Assembly (NCBI GenBank): GCA_015847255.1
Contig: JADLZK010011575.1
Coordinates: forward strand, 93,397-157,396
Direction: 5' to 3'
Length of the DNA stretch: 64,000 bases
Origin: Hyparrhenia diplandra
Taxonomy: Eukaryota; Streptophyta; Magnoliopsida; Poales; Poaceae
Positions 11,191 through 22,640 of this stretch are shown here, one piece after another. Position numbers and translations under genes: made by a program. Position 1 is the first letter of the stretch. Every line of letters starts with the position of its first letter. Below the pieces are notes generated by a model, which saw nothing but the letters and a program-made list of their open reading frames with translations, was not told where the DNA came from and did no database searches.

Positions 11191-12046
11191 CAAATTAAAT
11201 GAGCGCCGCTCCCGTTGCTAAAATGCACTCGAATAATCTTGTGAACAATGTTAGCGCCGCAACATCATCGCATGAAGAAATGACCAATATAAAAGATGTA
11301 CATCTTAAGAAGTTATACTACAAGTTTTATGTTCATGACTTGTTGTCTTTGAAAACCAAGAGATGCTCAAAAAATTACCATGCAAAGCGCTTTTCCTTGT
11401 TCCCCCGAAAATTTTACCAAAATTGCGCCCGAGCATTCGCAAAAACGCAAAACCTCTCATCCCGAAGTTTTCCATGCCGATGAGCGGTCCCACCACGCCT
11501 TCTCCTGTGTCCCACCAGAAATTGAAGTGGCGCTCTTTTCCTTGTGCACGCTAAAAATTTTTAGTAAATTTGCGCTACGACGCCGAAAGCATTCGCAAAA
11601 ACGCAAAATCCCTCATCCGCCTCCCCTCACTAGGCCATTCTAGGGTATACCCCGCCGCCGCCTCCCCACCGCCGTTGACAACCACCACCGCCGCAACCAA
11701 CTACCGCCCTCGCCATTCTAGGTTTTTTCGACGGGCATCATCCGCGACCACCGCCCAACCCATCTCCGATGCGCGATTACTCATTACGACGAGGCCGCCC
11801 TCCCTCATCGTCTCCAACTCGGCCCACGAGGGGCACGAGGCACCATCTCAGAGGGGAGACCGCAGGTCCGCCACCCACCTACGATGGCTTCATCCTCCAC
11901 CCGAAGCGAGCGCGAAAGCGCCGTCATCATCTCCGACAGCCGCGGTTTGTGTAGTCCTCATAAACCGCCTAAGAATTGAACAGATAGTATTAGGCCCCGC
12001 TAATTTTCAGCGACTGAAATTTTGAAATCTATTCAGCGACGAAGGT
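11190..12046 (+). repeat. Duplicated segment with an exon-like GC-rich stretch, copy 1
   Basis: It matches 28,488-29,511. Near 11,390-11,620 a ~160-bp sequence containing 'gagcattcgcaaaaacgcaaa' occurs twice in tandem. A 151-codon plus frame (11,570-12,025) is rich in proline, alanine and serine, and a shorter frame starting 'ATGGCTTCATCC' near 11,885 ends in GLCSPHKPPKN. The second copy keeps the final GLCSPHKPPKN but differs elsewhere, so at best this is the start of a decayed gene that I do not recognise. Confidence 0.45.
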
Positions 12047-12194
12047 GGTAGTGCTCTACCGCCCAGAACGGAATGTCCCGGTTCAAGCCCTAGCCTCCGA
12101 TATTGCACATGGTGCGGGTAAGGCTTAGCGCTTAAAATACCCTACCCCGGATCTCACGCTATGCGGGAGCCTACGGCGACTGGTACGCCATTTT
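12047..12194 (+). mobile_element. tRNA-derived SINE (Au-like), copy A
   Basis: It has a pol III B box (GGTTCAAGCCC, 12,080-12,090), the 'gcgggtaaggctt' and 'gcgggagcctacgg' body blocks of Poaceae Au-type SINEs, and a 'ggtacgccatttttt' tail. The target duplication is ttcagcgaYgaaggt at 12,032-12,046 and 12,195-12,209. The same insertion at the same site is present at 29,512-29,665. The pol III A box is degenerate. Confidence 0.8.
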
Positions 12195-12299
12195 TTCAGC
12201 GATGAAGGTGCTTCAGTTGATTTCCATCCAACGGCAGCCATCAATGCATCATCAGGCGGTGAAGAGATAGCGAAGCACACGTTGTCGCCTGAATTTTTT

Positions 12300-14540
12300 T
12301 CGCTCGAGGAAAGGTGATAATTTTGTGCTCGATTGATATATAGAGTGTAGATATTGAATTTGACGCCCGACCGCTACTATAATGTTGTTATCTATGTGTT
12401 TTTGTCATAGGAAGCCGCAACTATCGGCCGCTTATTTTCTTCACGGACCATCAAAGCGGAAGAGATAGAGAGCACGCAGTTGTCGCCCGATTTTTTCGCC
12501 GCCTCAGAATCGAAAGTGAAGGTGATAACTTTATCCTAAGATGGATATATCGAGTTGTTAGATACCGAACCCGACACCGATCGCTACAATGTAAGTGAGG
12601 GAAGGTGGTACCTTTATCCCAGATGGATATCTAGAGTTGTAGATACCGAACAATACACCTAATCGCTACTATAACTATAATGTTGTTATTTGTGGTGTTT
12701 TTGTCATAGGAAACCGCAACTATCGCTTCTTATTTTCTTTATAAAAAGTTCCTATTAAATGAACTATTGCTAAACTACGCTTTATATTCCTCTCTATTCC
12801 TCAACTACATATTTTTTGCGACCAGGCCTCTTTGGTTTGTTTAGTCCTCATAGACGCCAATTACTGTAATTGAATCAGTATAATTTTATCCTCTGATAGA
12901 AATATCGAGTCAGTAGGTACCGAACTTGACACCTAACGCCATCGTAATGTTGTTACCGGTGTTTTAGTCATAGGAAACTGCAGCCTACCGCTGCATATTT
13001 TTTTTATAGATGAATATACATGCTCAAGAACAATGATCAGCCTGCATCAGAGAGTATTACTACTATCTTGGCTTACAAAAATGTGCCTATTTAATGGACT
13101 GTTACTCTCATGAAACACGAGTGCTCAGAGATTACTACTATCTTGGCTTACAAAAATGTACCTATTAAATGGACTGTTACTCAACTACGCTTTGTTTATA
13201 TATTCATGTATTCCCCGAACTACATTTTTTGCGACCGTGCTCTCTCGTTTGTTTAGTCCTCATAGCCCGCCTATTACGTAATTGTACCGTATAAAGATGA
13301 GGCATTCAACTACTTTAAAATCTTCAAAGTTTTTGGATTGTTAAGATATTAGGCAATTATATTTCTTCCTCGCTTAAAAATTAATGAAAATGGCCGCCAC
13401 GTGGGGTTCTCCCCCCACGCTTTTTGTTGTAAAAAAAGAAAGATATTAGGCAATTTCCCCGCATTAAGTCCATAATATAAATCATGACGAATCAACAACT
13501 AGATTAAGCAATAAGCATGTGCAAAGAAACTTGCATGACTCAAAATCATATCACAGAGCATAGCAAGATTCAACAAAGATATAGCATAGCATGATCATAG
13601 CAAATGTGTAAGCACAACTAGCACACCGTATAGATTGAACAGATTGGACATGACTAACACCGAGATTAGATCTCGGGGAGTAATACCGCTAGACATAGAT
13701 GACGCCGTGATGAAGAGGTTCCCGAAAGCGGCCGAGGTCTTCTGTGTCATTTGCCGCCGCCGCCGATCAACGGCGGCAAGAGCTCGAATTTAAGCCGACG
13801 TTGAAGACACCAAGATGTAGCGCCTCCCGCCTTGAAGGTAGACGAGCCGTGATTTAAGATCGGGGAGCAAAGGCCAAGAACGCCTCCAAAAAACCTTATT
13901 CACCTAGTATAATTTTATCCGGAGGAGGGATATATCGAGTTGTAGATACTAGACACCGACCGCTACAATGTTGATATCTATGTGTTTTTGTCGTAGGAAA
14001 CCGCACTCATCGCCGCTTTTTTTTCTTTATAGATGAATATATATGCGTTCTCAAGAATCACGAGTGCTTTGTAGAGTACTACTATCTTGGCTTACAAAAA
14101 TGTGCCTATTAAATGGATCATATCGAACTACGCTTTGTTTATATTCATCTATTCCTAAACTACATTTTTTTGTTCTCTGCCTCGCCGGTTTGTATAGTCC
14201 TCATAAACCGCCTATTACGTAATTGAACTCGTATAATTTTATCCTCACATGGATATTTTGAGTTGTGGATGTCTTGAACTTGAACTTGATCGCTACTATA
14301 ATGTTGTTACCATACCCATGTGTTTTTGTCATAGGAAACTGCAACTACTGTTTCATATTTTCTTTACAGATGAATTACATGCCGATGAAGATGAATGACG
14401 CTTTGTAGAGTACTACAACTATCTTGTCTTAAAAAATGTGCATATTAAATGAACTGTTGCTAAACAACGGTTTGTTTATGTTCCTCCGTTCCTGAACTAC
14501 ATTTTTGGTGATATCTGTGCCTCCGAGATATATGAACCCT
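12300..14540 (+). repeat. Tandem array of ~0.27-0.34-kb units
   Basis: Units share the ordered landmarks 'taatgttgttatctatgtg', 'tttttgtcatagg', 'ttattttctttatag', 'tactactatcttggcttac', 'ttcctctattcctgaac' and 'gtttgtttagtcctcatag'. The 'cataggaa' landmark falls at 12,406, 12,705, 12,969, 13,992 and 14,331. One unit carries an internal ~85-bp duplication (about 13,060-13,190). A Copia LTR piece interrupts the array at about 13,330-13,905. Partial units recur at 16,080-16,460 and 29,820-30,336. Several landmarks resemble splice acceptors, so the units may once have been exon-intron modules. Confidence 0.75.
13330..13905 (-). mobile_element. Ty1/Copia LTR/leader fragment
   Basis: It matches the Copia LTR and leader at 17,230-17,800: 'gatattaggcaattt', runs of 'agcatgatcatag', then a GC-rich end ('ccaaaaaaccttattc'). 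It interrupts the tandem array. A short plus-strand stretch just before it (13,287-13,325) reads DEAFNYFKIFK, an integrase motif in the opposite orientation, so the piece is rearranged. Confidence 0.6.
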
Positions 14541-14569
14541 ACTTATTGTTAGATTTTTGAGTGCTAGCT

Positions 14570-16030
14570 GTTGACTTCTCGTGTAACTTATTTTTTTCGA
14601 TATAGGTGTCCGACAATTGGGCAGCTTTTGTTGCATAGAAGGGAAGGGAAAGGTATGAGCTCACAGAGGCCCCGGGCACCACGTAACGCAGACGAGGGGG
14701 GGGCTCGGTCTTTCAGCAGAGAAGGTTTTAGAGAAGGCAACCCGTCCTTCCGAGGGCACGGTGTAAGGGAAAGAGATATGCTCACGCACGCGTCCCGGCA
14801 TCTCGTAACAGGCGGGGGCATGTGCGTGGGGTGTCTAGTTCATCTCGTTGGAAGGCTTGGCCGGAGTGCGCGCCGACATGTACGTAAAGAGGAAGCTCGG
14901 GGAGGCGATCGGAAGGTCGAAGCACTTTAAGCGTAGCTTGTACCGCAATAGATGAGCTCGTGGCTGAGTTGGAGGCGATAAAATCACAAGGACATTGTTC
15001 AACGCCCGCCAACACCGTAGCCTTGTAGGTGGTCCGGATAGCAGATACGCCCTTAGCCACGGATGCACGGACCGGATCTTTAGCTTGAGATGGAATCGAC
15101 GCCTTGGACCGGATGTCGAGTTAAGATGGAATCATGAGGACATCGTTCACCGCCCGCCTACACCCCTAGCCCCCAGAGGCGGTGAGAATGCGAGAGTGGC
15201 TCGCCCCATTTCACCGTGAGTGGCCGAATGCCCTTCGATTCGCATAGGCCAACCCTAAGTACCAGCATGGATCTCCAATACTCACCCGAAGAGCTTCATA
15301 AGGGGGGGCCTTCTTGTCTTTGCTCTTCAAGAGTGGTACATGCAAGCAACCGCAAACAGTAATCGGTGGCGTTTATTACATCGCTCGGGAAAGAGGCCTT
15401 TTGGCGTGGGCAATGATTTAAGAGGCTATGATCAATGTGGGTTTCGACGACTTGTTTGACCTCATGGCACCGGATGTATTGGATATGGCCATCCTTCGCC
15501 GCATGACACTGTGACTACAATTTCTTCTATTCGGACTCATTCGGGATGCCTCTTCATCTATTTGCTTGCTAAATTCGGGAAGGCTTATTTGTTGACTCTC
15601 GCGCCTCCGCTTAAAGTCAAATAATCGGGTCCCGTGAAAAGTGCAATAGACCGTTGAGTGTTTCCTAACGTACCACTGTGTTTCATATGTTTGCAAAGGT
15701 TCGCCGCAAACCGATGAAAAGACATGTTGGTTCTACACGCCCACCACATGATGGTGCGATGAAACAAGTTCATTTGGATTGTCCCGAGGTAACTCGAAGT
15801 GCAGCTCCATCTTGTGCCTACCTTTGTTTGGCAATAAAGACCATGTGTACAACAAACACTTATTCCTACCTTATTTTGTATTAGGAATTTAACTTGTCAG
15901 GAAATTCGATCAATTTGGAGGATATTAGAGAGAAGATCGCCAAGTTTCTTATGGAACAGATCATTAGCCCCGAAGGCAAGTATTTTGTTTAGTAAACCGT
16001 GAGTTTCTTCGTTTCCCTTGCTACATGATG
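14570..16030 (+). pseudogene. Weak coding-like segments, possibly a transposon-associated plant-mobile-domain or Ulp1-like gene
   Basis: Plus-strand pieces look protein-like: a 119-codon frame (14,571-14,930), 'IDELVAELEAIKSQG' near 14,950, 'INVGFDDLFDLMAPDVL' near 15,430-15,480, a 68-codon frame at 15,678-15,884, and 'INLEDIREKIAKFLMEQ' near 15,910-15,960. The GFDDLF element is reminiscent of the 'GFGGLL' motif in plant-mobile-domain/Ulp1 proteins of grass transposons, but this is a weak resemblance. The last element recurs at 22,130-22,200. Stops separate the pieces. Confidence 0.3.
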
Positions 16031-16079
16031 ACCATTTGGATACATGCATGTGAAGCGTGTTATTGTTAACGGAGAGTGC

Positions 16080-16560
16080 AATTTTTGTAATCAGGCCTCT
16101 ATGGATTGTGTAGTCCTCATAGACTTCCTATTACGTAATTGTATATTAAGGCCTTCCTAATATCCGGTGTGACTGAAATTTTCAAATCTGTTCAGCGACG
16201 GCTACTTGGTGATTTCCATCCAATAGCGTGCATCAACGCGTCATCCAATTGTCGCTTTAATTTTTGATTGCGGGGAAGTGAGGAAAGGTGATAATTCTCG
16301 CTACTTATTTTCTTCATAGATGAATACACAAGCTCAAGAACACCGGACGCTCGTCGAAAGTACTACTACTATCTTGTCTTACAAAAATTTCCTACTAAAC
16401 GAATTTTGCTAAACTACGGTTTGTTTATATTCCTCTATTCCCTGAACTACTTCCTCCGTTTCAATTTGCTTGCTAAATTTCCTTGCATGCCTCTATTCCT
16501 AGATGCCCCTTTCGGGGAAGCTAGGGCCATGTCTTTGTCGGTTGGCTTTCTTGATCTGAA
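16080..16560 (+). repeat. Partial units of the ~0.3-kb tandem family
   Basis: It contains 'ggcctctatggattgtgtag', 'ttattttcttcatagatgaa' and 'tactactatcttgtcttac', the landmarks of the 12,300-14,540 array, with a segment also found after the SINE at 12,195 ('gtgatttccatccaa'). No gene is visible. Confidence 0.6.
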
Positions 16561-17201
16561 CCATTGACCTTCGAAGGGCCGACCGCGGGCCTCGCAAAGA
16601 TGGGCATTACATATCTTGAAGGGCACATCATCATTGTTTTTTTCTTCTTCTCGGTGGTAGTTGTTAATTTGGCATTGGAAGATTTATTCCTACCTTTGGT
16701 CTTGCCATGTGGGTTTTTCGCACCAAATTCGTGCTTTAATGGCTCTGGTTCCCCTTCTCAATAGTGTTCTTTGCCCGAATCTTTTCCTCAACATCAAGAG
16801 ATGCTATCGGGTTTTCAACCGATATTTTCTAGCTCTTCTTTGAAGAAGGCAACTTAGCATTAATGCATACGGCTACAAACTTGTCGGGTATGACACACTT
16901 AAGGAGTTCAAGTTCTTTTTGCCATGTGCTGAACCTCATGAGCTTGCTTGACTATAGATCGGTTAGCAACCATCTTGTAGTCATGAAAGCTCTCCATAAT
17001 CTACAACTTAGAATATATATCGATGGTTGCATTCAGGTTGATAGTGTTGCCCCTAGAATCTTCTCTCGGAGATATTTCCTCGGGCAAGCCAACAATAATC
17101 CAAAACATTTTAGCTTGTAGCCGAGCATGGCCTTAACTCACCGCCTCTTAAAATTTGCACTACAAATTTTTCTAGCCTCAAGACGTCAATGAAAAAACCA
17201 T
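16560..17201 (-). pseudogene. gag: Ty1/Copia gag fragment (UBN2-type gag polyprotein)
   Basis: Minus-strand translation starts at 17,201 with MVFSLTS, then, with frameshifts, gives 'MFWIIVGLPEEISPRE', 'FHDYKMVANRSIVKQAHEV', 'MAKELELLKCVIPDKFVA' and 'SVENPIASLDVEEKIRAK', in the order of the grass Copia gag polyprotein, which forms the nucleocapsid particle. The zinc-knuckle region at its 3' side is not recognisable. It directly follows the LTR/leader at 17,202-18,240, as expected for the 5' end of an element on this strand. The downstream pol is missing. Confidence 0.8.
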
Positions 17202-18240
17202 AGTTAAATCAAGAAAAAGGCTATAATAAGGTTTTTGGATTGTTGAGATATTAGGCAATTTCAGATTAATTTCATAAAAATAAATCGTGACGAACTGAGC
17301 AGCTAGATTAATTAAACATGTGAAGCATACTAGCATAACACAAAAGCATATCAAGATCATAGCATGATTAACATGATCATAACAACTAGTGTAAACATGT
17401 GTATCATACTAGCATGACTTAGCATCGTATAACAAAGCATATCATGATCTAAAAGCATATAGCGAAGCATGACATGATCCAATAGTATATAAGAAAGCAT
17501 GATCATGGCAACCGATGTAAACATAGCGGTTCATACACGCATGCATTGAACATGATGAACAATAAGATTAGAAACGGATGTAATACCCGCCGATGTAGAA
17601 GTTGGTGGTGTTGATGCGGACGATGATCGCGTAAGCTTAGTCGATGAGTGTTCCTTGTTGATGATCCGTAGCGCCAAGCCTTATGACGACGGGATGACAC
17701 ACGATGAAGAGAAACCGCCGTGGAAGATTTGGGGAGCGGTCACGTGAAGAGCGCTTCCCAAAAACCTTATTCGACGAGACGGGATGGAGAGACTATGCGC
17801 AAGTAAAGAGGGGAAAAAGGAAAATATTATTTTTACTACTTTAGGATTTTCTAATTGGAAGGGTCGGCTCGGTGCAAGTGGTCTACCTCCCCGTGCTTAG
17901 GAAGGTCCCGGGTTCAAGCAAACGACCTCTCGATATTGCACATGGTGCGGGTAAGGCTAGGCGCTAAATTACCCTTCCCGGACACCTCGCGGTCTCGCGG
18001 GGGAGCCTACGGTACTGGGTACGCCCTTTAGGATTTTCTAATTGAAACTCCCAATTATAGTTGTGGTGTTGTGTCTAACTCTAATCCCAAAGCAGGCTTG
18101 GTACAAATATATAGGGAGGAAAACTCCCTACCTCCACATCAACCAAAGCAATATGATAGTAATTGATATCGCACCTCACACCTTTACTCATGGGCTGAAA
18201 CAATAAAGCCCATTAGGGAACACGAATATTGGGCCTTTGA
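17202..18240 (-). mobile_element. Ty1/Copia 5' LTR and leader, with a nested SINE
   Basis: On the minus strand there is a TATA-like 'cctatatatttg' near 18,100, then the transcript start region, a long stretch of 'atgctatgatc'-type repeats, and the gag start. Exact LTR ends are not clear. A SINE with target duplication sits inside it. Related fragments are at 13,330-13,905 and 18,590-18,855. Confidence 0.6.
17858..18027 (+). mobile_element. tRNA-derived SINE (Au-like), copy B, nested in the Copia LTR
   Basis: A clean insertion: the 17-bp target duplication TTAGGATTTTCTAATTG lies at 17,841-17,857 and 18,028-18,044. The B box is GGTTCAAGC (17,911-17,919). The body has 'gcgggtaaggctaggcgct' and the 3' end is 'tactgggtacgccctt'. 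It is the best-preserved of the three copies and younger than the Copia sequence that it interrupts. Confidence 0.9.
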
Positions 18241-18244
18241 GATT

Positions 18245-18510
18245 TATCGAGAATTTTTTTCATATGAATGCCTCATCTTTAGTTCAAAGCAAGTAAATAT
18301 AGCAAAATCTAGAAGCATCATCAATTAATGTCGTGAAATATCTCTTTCCACACACCATTCATCTCACATAGATCAGAATGTATGAGTTCTAGAGGTGCCA
18401 AGTGTCTTTCCTCCCTTTGCCTTGTGAGGCTTTCGAGGTTGCTTAGATTGCACATAATTATGACACTTAGAACCTTTGGTAATGGTGAAATCTAGAATTA
18501 GTTGCAAGCT
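18245..18510 (-). pseudogene. Ty1/Copia integrase N-terminal fragment
   Basis: Minus-strand translation gives the zinc-binding part of the Copia integrase ('LDFTITKGSKCHN' followed by 'VQSKQP') and part of the core that follows. The second cysteine pair is degenerate. It is a near copy of 19,680-19,925 and is not joined to an RT here, so it is a separate fragment or a local duplication. Confidence 0.7.
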
Positions 18511-18589
18511 AGATAGATGTGACACCAAAATTCACATGACATAAACGAGAATGCCAAACACTTTCGAATTATCATTAATTGTGCCACAT

Positions 18590-18855
18590 ATCCGATTCAT
18601 CGACTTATTACAAAAATCGCCAAACTTAGGCGAAACAAACCTCCGCAACCATAGCCCGGCTTGAAGTCGACACGCTTCCGTTGAAAACCGCAATAAAACG
18701 ATTGAGTGTTTCCTAACCTACAACCGACCCATGCATTTTTTTTCTTATCAAGATCATAGCATGATTCAACATCATATAGCATAACATGATCATAACAACT
18801 AGTCCAAACATGTGTATCATACTAGCATGACTTAGCATCATATAACAAAGCATAG
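18590..18855 (-). repeat. Copia LTR-like fragment
   Basis: The 'agcatgatcataacaactag' and 'atcatactagcatgactt' runs match the LTR/leader at 17,340-17,440. The rest, a 61-codon minus frame (18,782-18,597), has no recognisable motif. Confidence 0.5.
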
Positions 18856-18859
18856 TTTG

Positions 18860-19925
18860 TATCCAAAGCGATAAGTTCGCCTCTCACGGTTGATTTAGTC
18901 AAAATAGTTTGTTTACTAGACCTCCATGACACCGCACCACCCCAAGAGTAAAAACATACCCACTAGTGGTGTAGATTTGATCAATATCGAAATCCGGTTA
19001 AGCATCACTATATCCCTCTAGCATAGCCGGGTGCGGAATAGTGAATCCCATAACTCATTGTACCTTTAAGATAGCACAAGGCCCTTTCTCGTGCGGGTTG
19101 CACTAGCTAGATACATGAGTGAACCAACAATTTTAGAGTACGAACTTCAATTGATCTACGGTACACTTCTTATTCTTTTTGCAATGTCACACTAGGATCA
19201 TAAGGTGCCGGAGAAGACTTTCTATCCATATAGCCAAATCGGCTCGGGACCTTCTCAACATAGTGAGATTGTGATAAAGTAATCCCACTCTCTTCCACAC
19301 CTTTTGCTCTTCACCTTTTACTACAAACCCATCAGCCGATCCATGTAAATCTCCTCATCCAACTCTCCATTAAGAAAAGTCGTCTTCACATCCATTTGAT
19401 GAATGATCGGACCATATGAGGCACCCAAGGAGAGTAGTGTTCGAATAGTGGTCATTCTAGCAAGGTGAATCGGTATCAAAGAAACCCTCCTTTTGAGTAT
19501 AACCCTTAGCCACAAGCCGAGCCTTGTACTTGTCAATAGCACCATCAGGTCTAAGCTTCTTCTTGAATATCCACTTACATCCAATTGGTTTACAACCACG
19601 ATCGACCTTAGATGTTTAATCTTTCTTTCTAGTTAATTTTCAACTTCAGCCTTAAAGATTTTAAAGTAGTCTAATGATAATGCCTCATCTTTAGTTTCAA
19701 AGCAAGTAAATATAGCAAAATCTAGAAGCATCATGAATCAACGCGTCATCAAATATCTCTTTGCACACACCATTCATCTCACATAGATCGAGGAATGTAT
19801 GAGTTCTAGAGGTGCGAAGAGTCTCTCCTCCACCGCCTTGTGAGGCTTTGGAGGTTGCTTAGATTGCACACAATTATGACACTTAGAACCTTTGGTAATG
19901 GTGAAATCTAGAATTAAGCGCTTTA
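18860..19925 (-). pseudogene. pol: Ty1/Copia pol fragment: integrase, reverse transcriptase, RNase H
   Basis: Read from 19,925 downward: the integrase zinc-binding element 'KCHNCVQSKQPPKPHK', the integrase core piece 'DASRFCYIYLL' and 'LDYFKIFKAEVEN', then RT starting 'GCKWIFKKKLRPDGAIDKYK' (about 19,590-19,530), 'ARLVAKGYTQKEG', and 'MDVKTTFLNGELDEEIYM' (about 19,395-19,340). RNase H-like 'IYTTSGYVFTLG' lies near 18,940. Large parts are missing: most of the integrase core and the RT YVDD region are not visible. Frameshifts and stops are frequent, so it is a dead, internally deleted copy. Confidence 0.85.
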
Positions 19926-19959
19926 GTTGCCTTATGTTGCAAAAAAAAAAAAAAAAAAA

Positions 19960-22035
19960 AATTGTAAATATTAGCTTTGCATTGTGTCATGTTAAATAGT
20001 TTGACAATAGCGGACAAACTTGAAGAGGTATGCGTGTGATGCTAAACAACCAGCCTTGTGTTTGTGGATCCGAACCGAAGAGCTTGCTTCACAAAAATTC
20101 GGGCAATGTCTGATTACGTTTTGAAGCTTTATCTTCGAAGTTAAAAACAACAATGTTTGAGTAGATCAAGATCAACCCATTCATGTTTTGTAATTTTCCA
20201 TATTGCTATAGCTTTGATTTGATTAGGACAAAAGACGGATCTCATGATGGACGATCCCCGATCCAACCGCTTTTATAAAATGCAAACAAGTTTTAGTGCT
20301 TAGCTTTTTATCCTTTCTAACCAAGCTTCGTCGGGTAGATTGGGTCTGTTTAGCAAAACCAAAGCAACATAAGCATGGTACAAGTACAACCATTTTCGTG
20401 AGCTACCATTTCTTGAAAAAAAGTTTGTGTTCGAAAACAAAGTTTGGTTCACTTTTTCAAGAGACTACATATACTATTATTTTCCAACAAAAAATTCATG
20501 GAATTAACTTGTCAATCAGTGTGTGTAATTCAAAAGAAATTCTAGCTAAATGCAAATTCCAAAGCATCAATCTCATATGGCCATTTGAATTGGCTTTAGC
20601 AAATGGGATTGCGGTAATTGGAAATAGTCACCAATTATAACTACTTTTCGTCATTATATGTTGCTCACTTTGTCTTACCTTTTATTCACTTACAAATGCA
20701 CTTTCGGGGACATTTGGTTTGCAATTGCTATTGAAGTTGTTGTCCCCACCTATGGAAATATCATCAACAAGCATTTCGATGTCCGCTTTTTAATTTGCAT
20801 GGAGATCTTACAAGTTACAATGCACCCTCTACCGTGTGTTGCATCCTATTAATTCAATGAAGCTAGAGTACCATGCTTCCTTACACTATTTTTCTTCAAA
20901 AATGTGATTCATGAACCTCGAGAATATTTAATTAGGAGCTTCCTATGTATAGTATCCCACTTTGAAATTTTCATTTATAAAAAAAAGGCATAATTACCGA
21001 TCATGAATCAACATCAATAATGACTTTTTTAAGTTAGCCCAACTTTTACAAGAATAGATGGGTACTTAAGATAAACAACAAGATCGATATTCATTGTTAG
21101 AAATTCCTATGAACTCGAGGGATTGCCAAAGACACTATAAATATATCAATAAATTTGTGTTAGAGCTGGAATTATCAATGGATAGTTGTATTTGTTTATG
21201 TAAAAACGTAAGATTGAACCTTAGATTTGAACTGTAGTCACCTGATTTTGTTGTGATCAATTGAATGCATAGTATTCACCATCATATGCATTGATGATAC
21301 AAGTCAAATGCACTTTTTAAAATATCTTATCCTCACATGGATACCTCACGTATATATGATTTCCAATTCTAAGCTTTAGTATCCGACTAATCATCATTTT
21401 TTTAATAAATCTAGCTATGTACTTTGCTACTGTTGAGCTACTGAGCTTTTTCTAACAACTAGAAACTAATATAGGTAACACATACTGATTATTACCTAAA
21501 AATAATAGTTTCTCAAGTAATAATCCTACAACTACCAATTTTACTTGTTGCTACCTTTTAAATTTAAAAGTGTTGCAAGATGCCCTATGAGTAAAATCAA
21601 CTTAAAGGTTTCTTCCACCTATTGGTACTTGAGGTATCTGTCCATATTAAATAGATTAATGTAACTTATGCATAAAGTTGTCGTTACTTGGTGGGTTTTC
21701 ATAGTAAGTGTACAAAGTGGATGTTGAACATTTGAATTCTTGCGGGTTGCATTGATTTCTCTTGAAGATTGTCATGATGACCAGGAAACAATATCATTTC
21801 GAAAATGTGCAATTTATGGTAGGGTAATCGGGGATGATAAATTAGAACGTATAAAAGCGATCTATGTTATATATCTATGTAATATGTTCAAGGTTTCAAG
21901 CTTTGTATTGAGCACTCTAACACGCATTGAGAACCGCATATCCATCACAAGGTTTAAAGCTAAGAATTAATAAGTGAGGAATACGTTTGCACATTCCATC
22001 ACGTGGTGGCCAAAACTTGGCCCAAAATCATTTTT
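19960..22035. other. AT-rich sequence of unknown nature, probably the body of a Helitron-like element
   Basis: It begins after a run of 21 A (19,941-19,961). Plus frames of 114, 64 and 76 codons (20,296-20,640; 20,658-20,852; 21,740-21,970) have no motif that I recognise. Unlike most of the window, it is not repeated elsewhere here. It ends in the Helitron-like terminus at 22,036-22,060. No 5' 'TC' end could be fixed. Confidence 0.35.
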
Positions 22036-22060
22036 AGCGGCAAAGCCGCTTATTTTCTAG
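22036..22060 (+). mobile_element. Helitron-like 3' terminus
   Basis: A hairpin AGCGGC-AAA-GCCGCT (22,036-22,050), six bases, then CTAG followed by T: the classic arrangement of Helitron 3' ends (hairpin about 10 bases before CTRR, insertion between A and T). The following sequence (22,061 on) matches 15,834 on, where the homologous site reads A^TAAAGACC, consistent with a pre-insertion AT target. No Rep/helicase gene is present in the window. Confidence 0.6.
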
Positions 22061-22640
22061 TATAGACCATGTGTACAACAAACACTTACGCCTACCTTTC
22101 TTTGTATTAGGATTTTGACTTGACGGAGATTCGATCAATTTGGAGGATATTAGAGTGAAGATGGCCAAGTTTCTTATGGAACATGTCATCACCAAGGCGC
22201 AGCATTTCGTTTAAGTAAATCGTGAGTTGATTCTCGTTTCCCTTGCTACATGACGATCGGTGGATACATGCATGTGAACTATGTTCTTGTTTCCCTTGCC
22301 GCATGACGATCAAAGCCGGATACATGCATGTGAACCGTGTTATTTGTGTTATGAACAATGCGGGCGTGCCCTAAAGAACCGGGTACATCATCGTGAACAA
22401 TCGAGATACACCTGAATTTGCAATGCCGCCGCCTTACGCCATTTGTTTATGATCGGACTGTGCATCCGTAGATATTTGTGTTTGCTAGTGTCTACCATTT
22501 TCAATTTACGTCACATAGCTGAAACGGTGCGTTATCTACGCATGCACACCGCCGGCGCGCTTTGTAGGTTTTCGTACTAAATGTCCGTCGCGTAACCGAA
22601 GAAACATCTCAAAACACCGAACGAAGCGTCACGAAAAAAT
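22061..22640 (+). repeat. Copy of 15,834-16,030 followed by unassigned sequence
   Basis: The first ~240 bp duplicates 15,834-16,030, including the 'INLEDIRVKMAKFLMEHV' frame. A ~60-bp piece ('tgacgatc...gatacatgcatgtgaac') is repeated in tandem at about 22,250-22,345. The rest to 22,640 shows no gene or named element. Confidence 0.5.

Noticed and set aside
12060..12110. Possible tRNA gene at the B-box-containing sequence
   Set aside because: The B box belongs to a SINE with target duplications. No cloverleaf or anticodon arm can be drawn.
22107..22358. 83-codon minus frame resembling a Copia pre-integrase piece ('DMFHKKLGHLH')
   Set aside because: The duplicate at 15,834-16,030 does not keep this frame, and the plus strand there encodes a conserved 'INLEDI' stretch. 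The likeness is probably chance.
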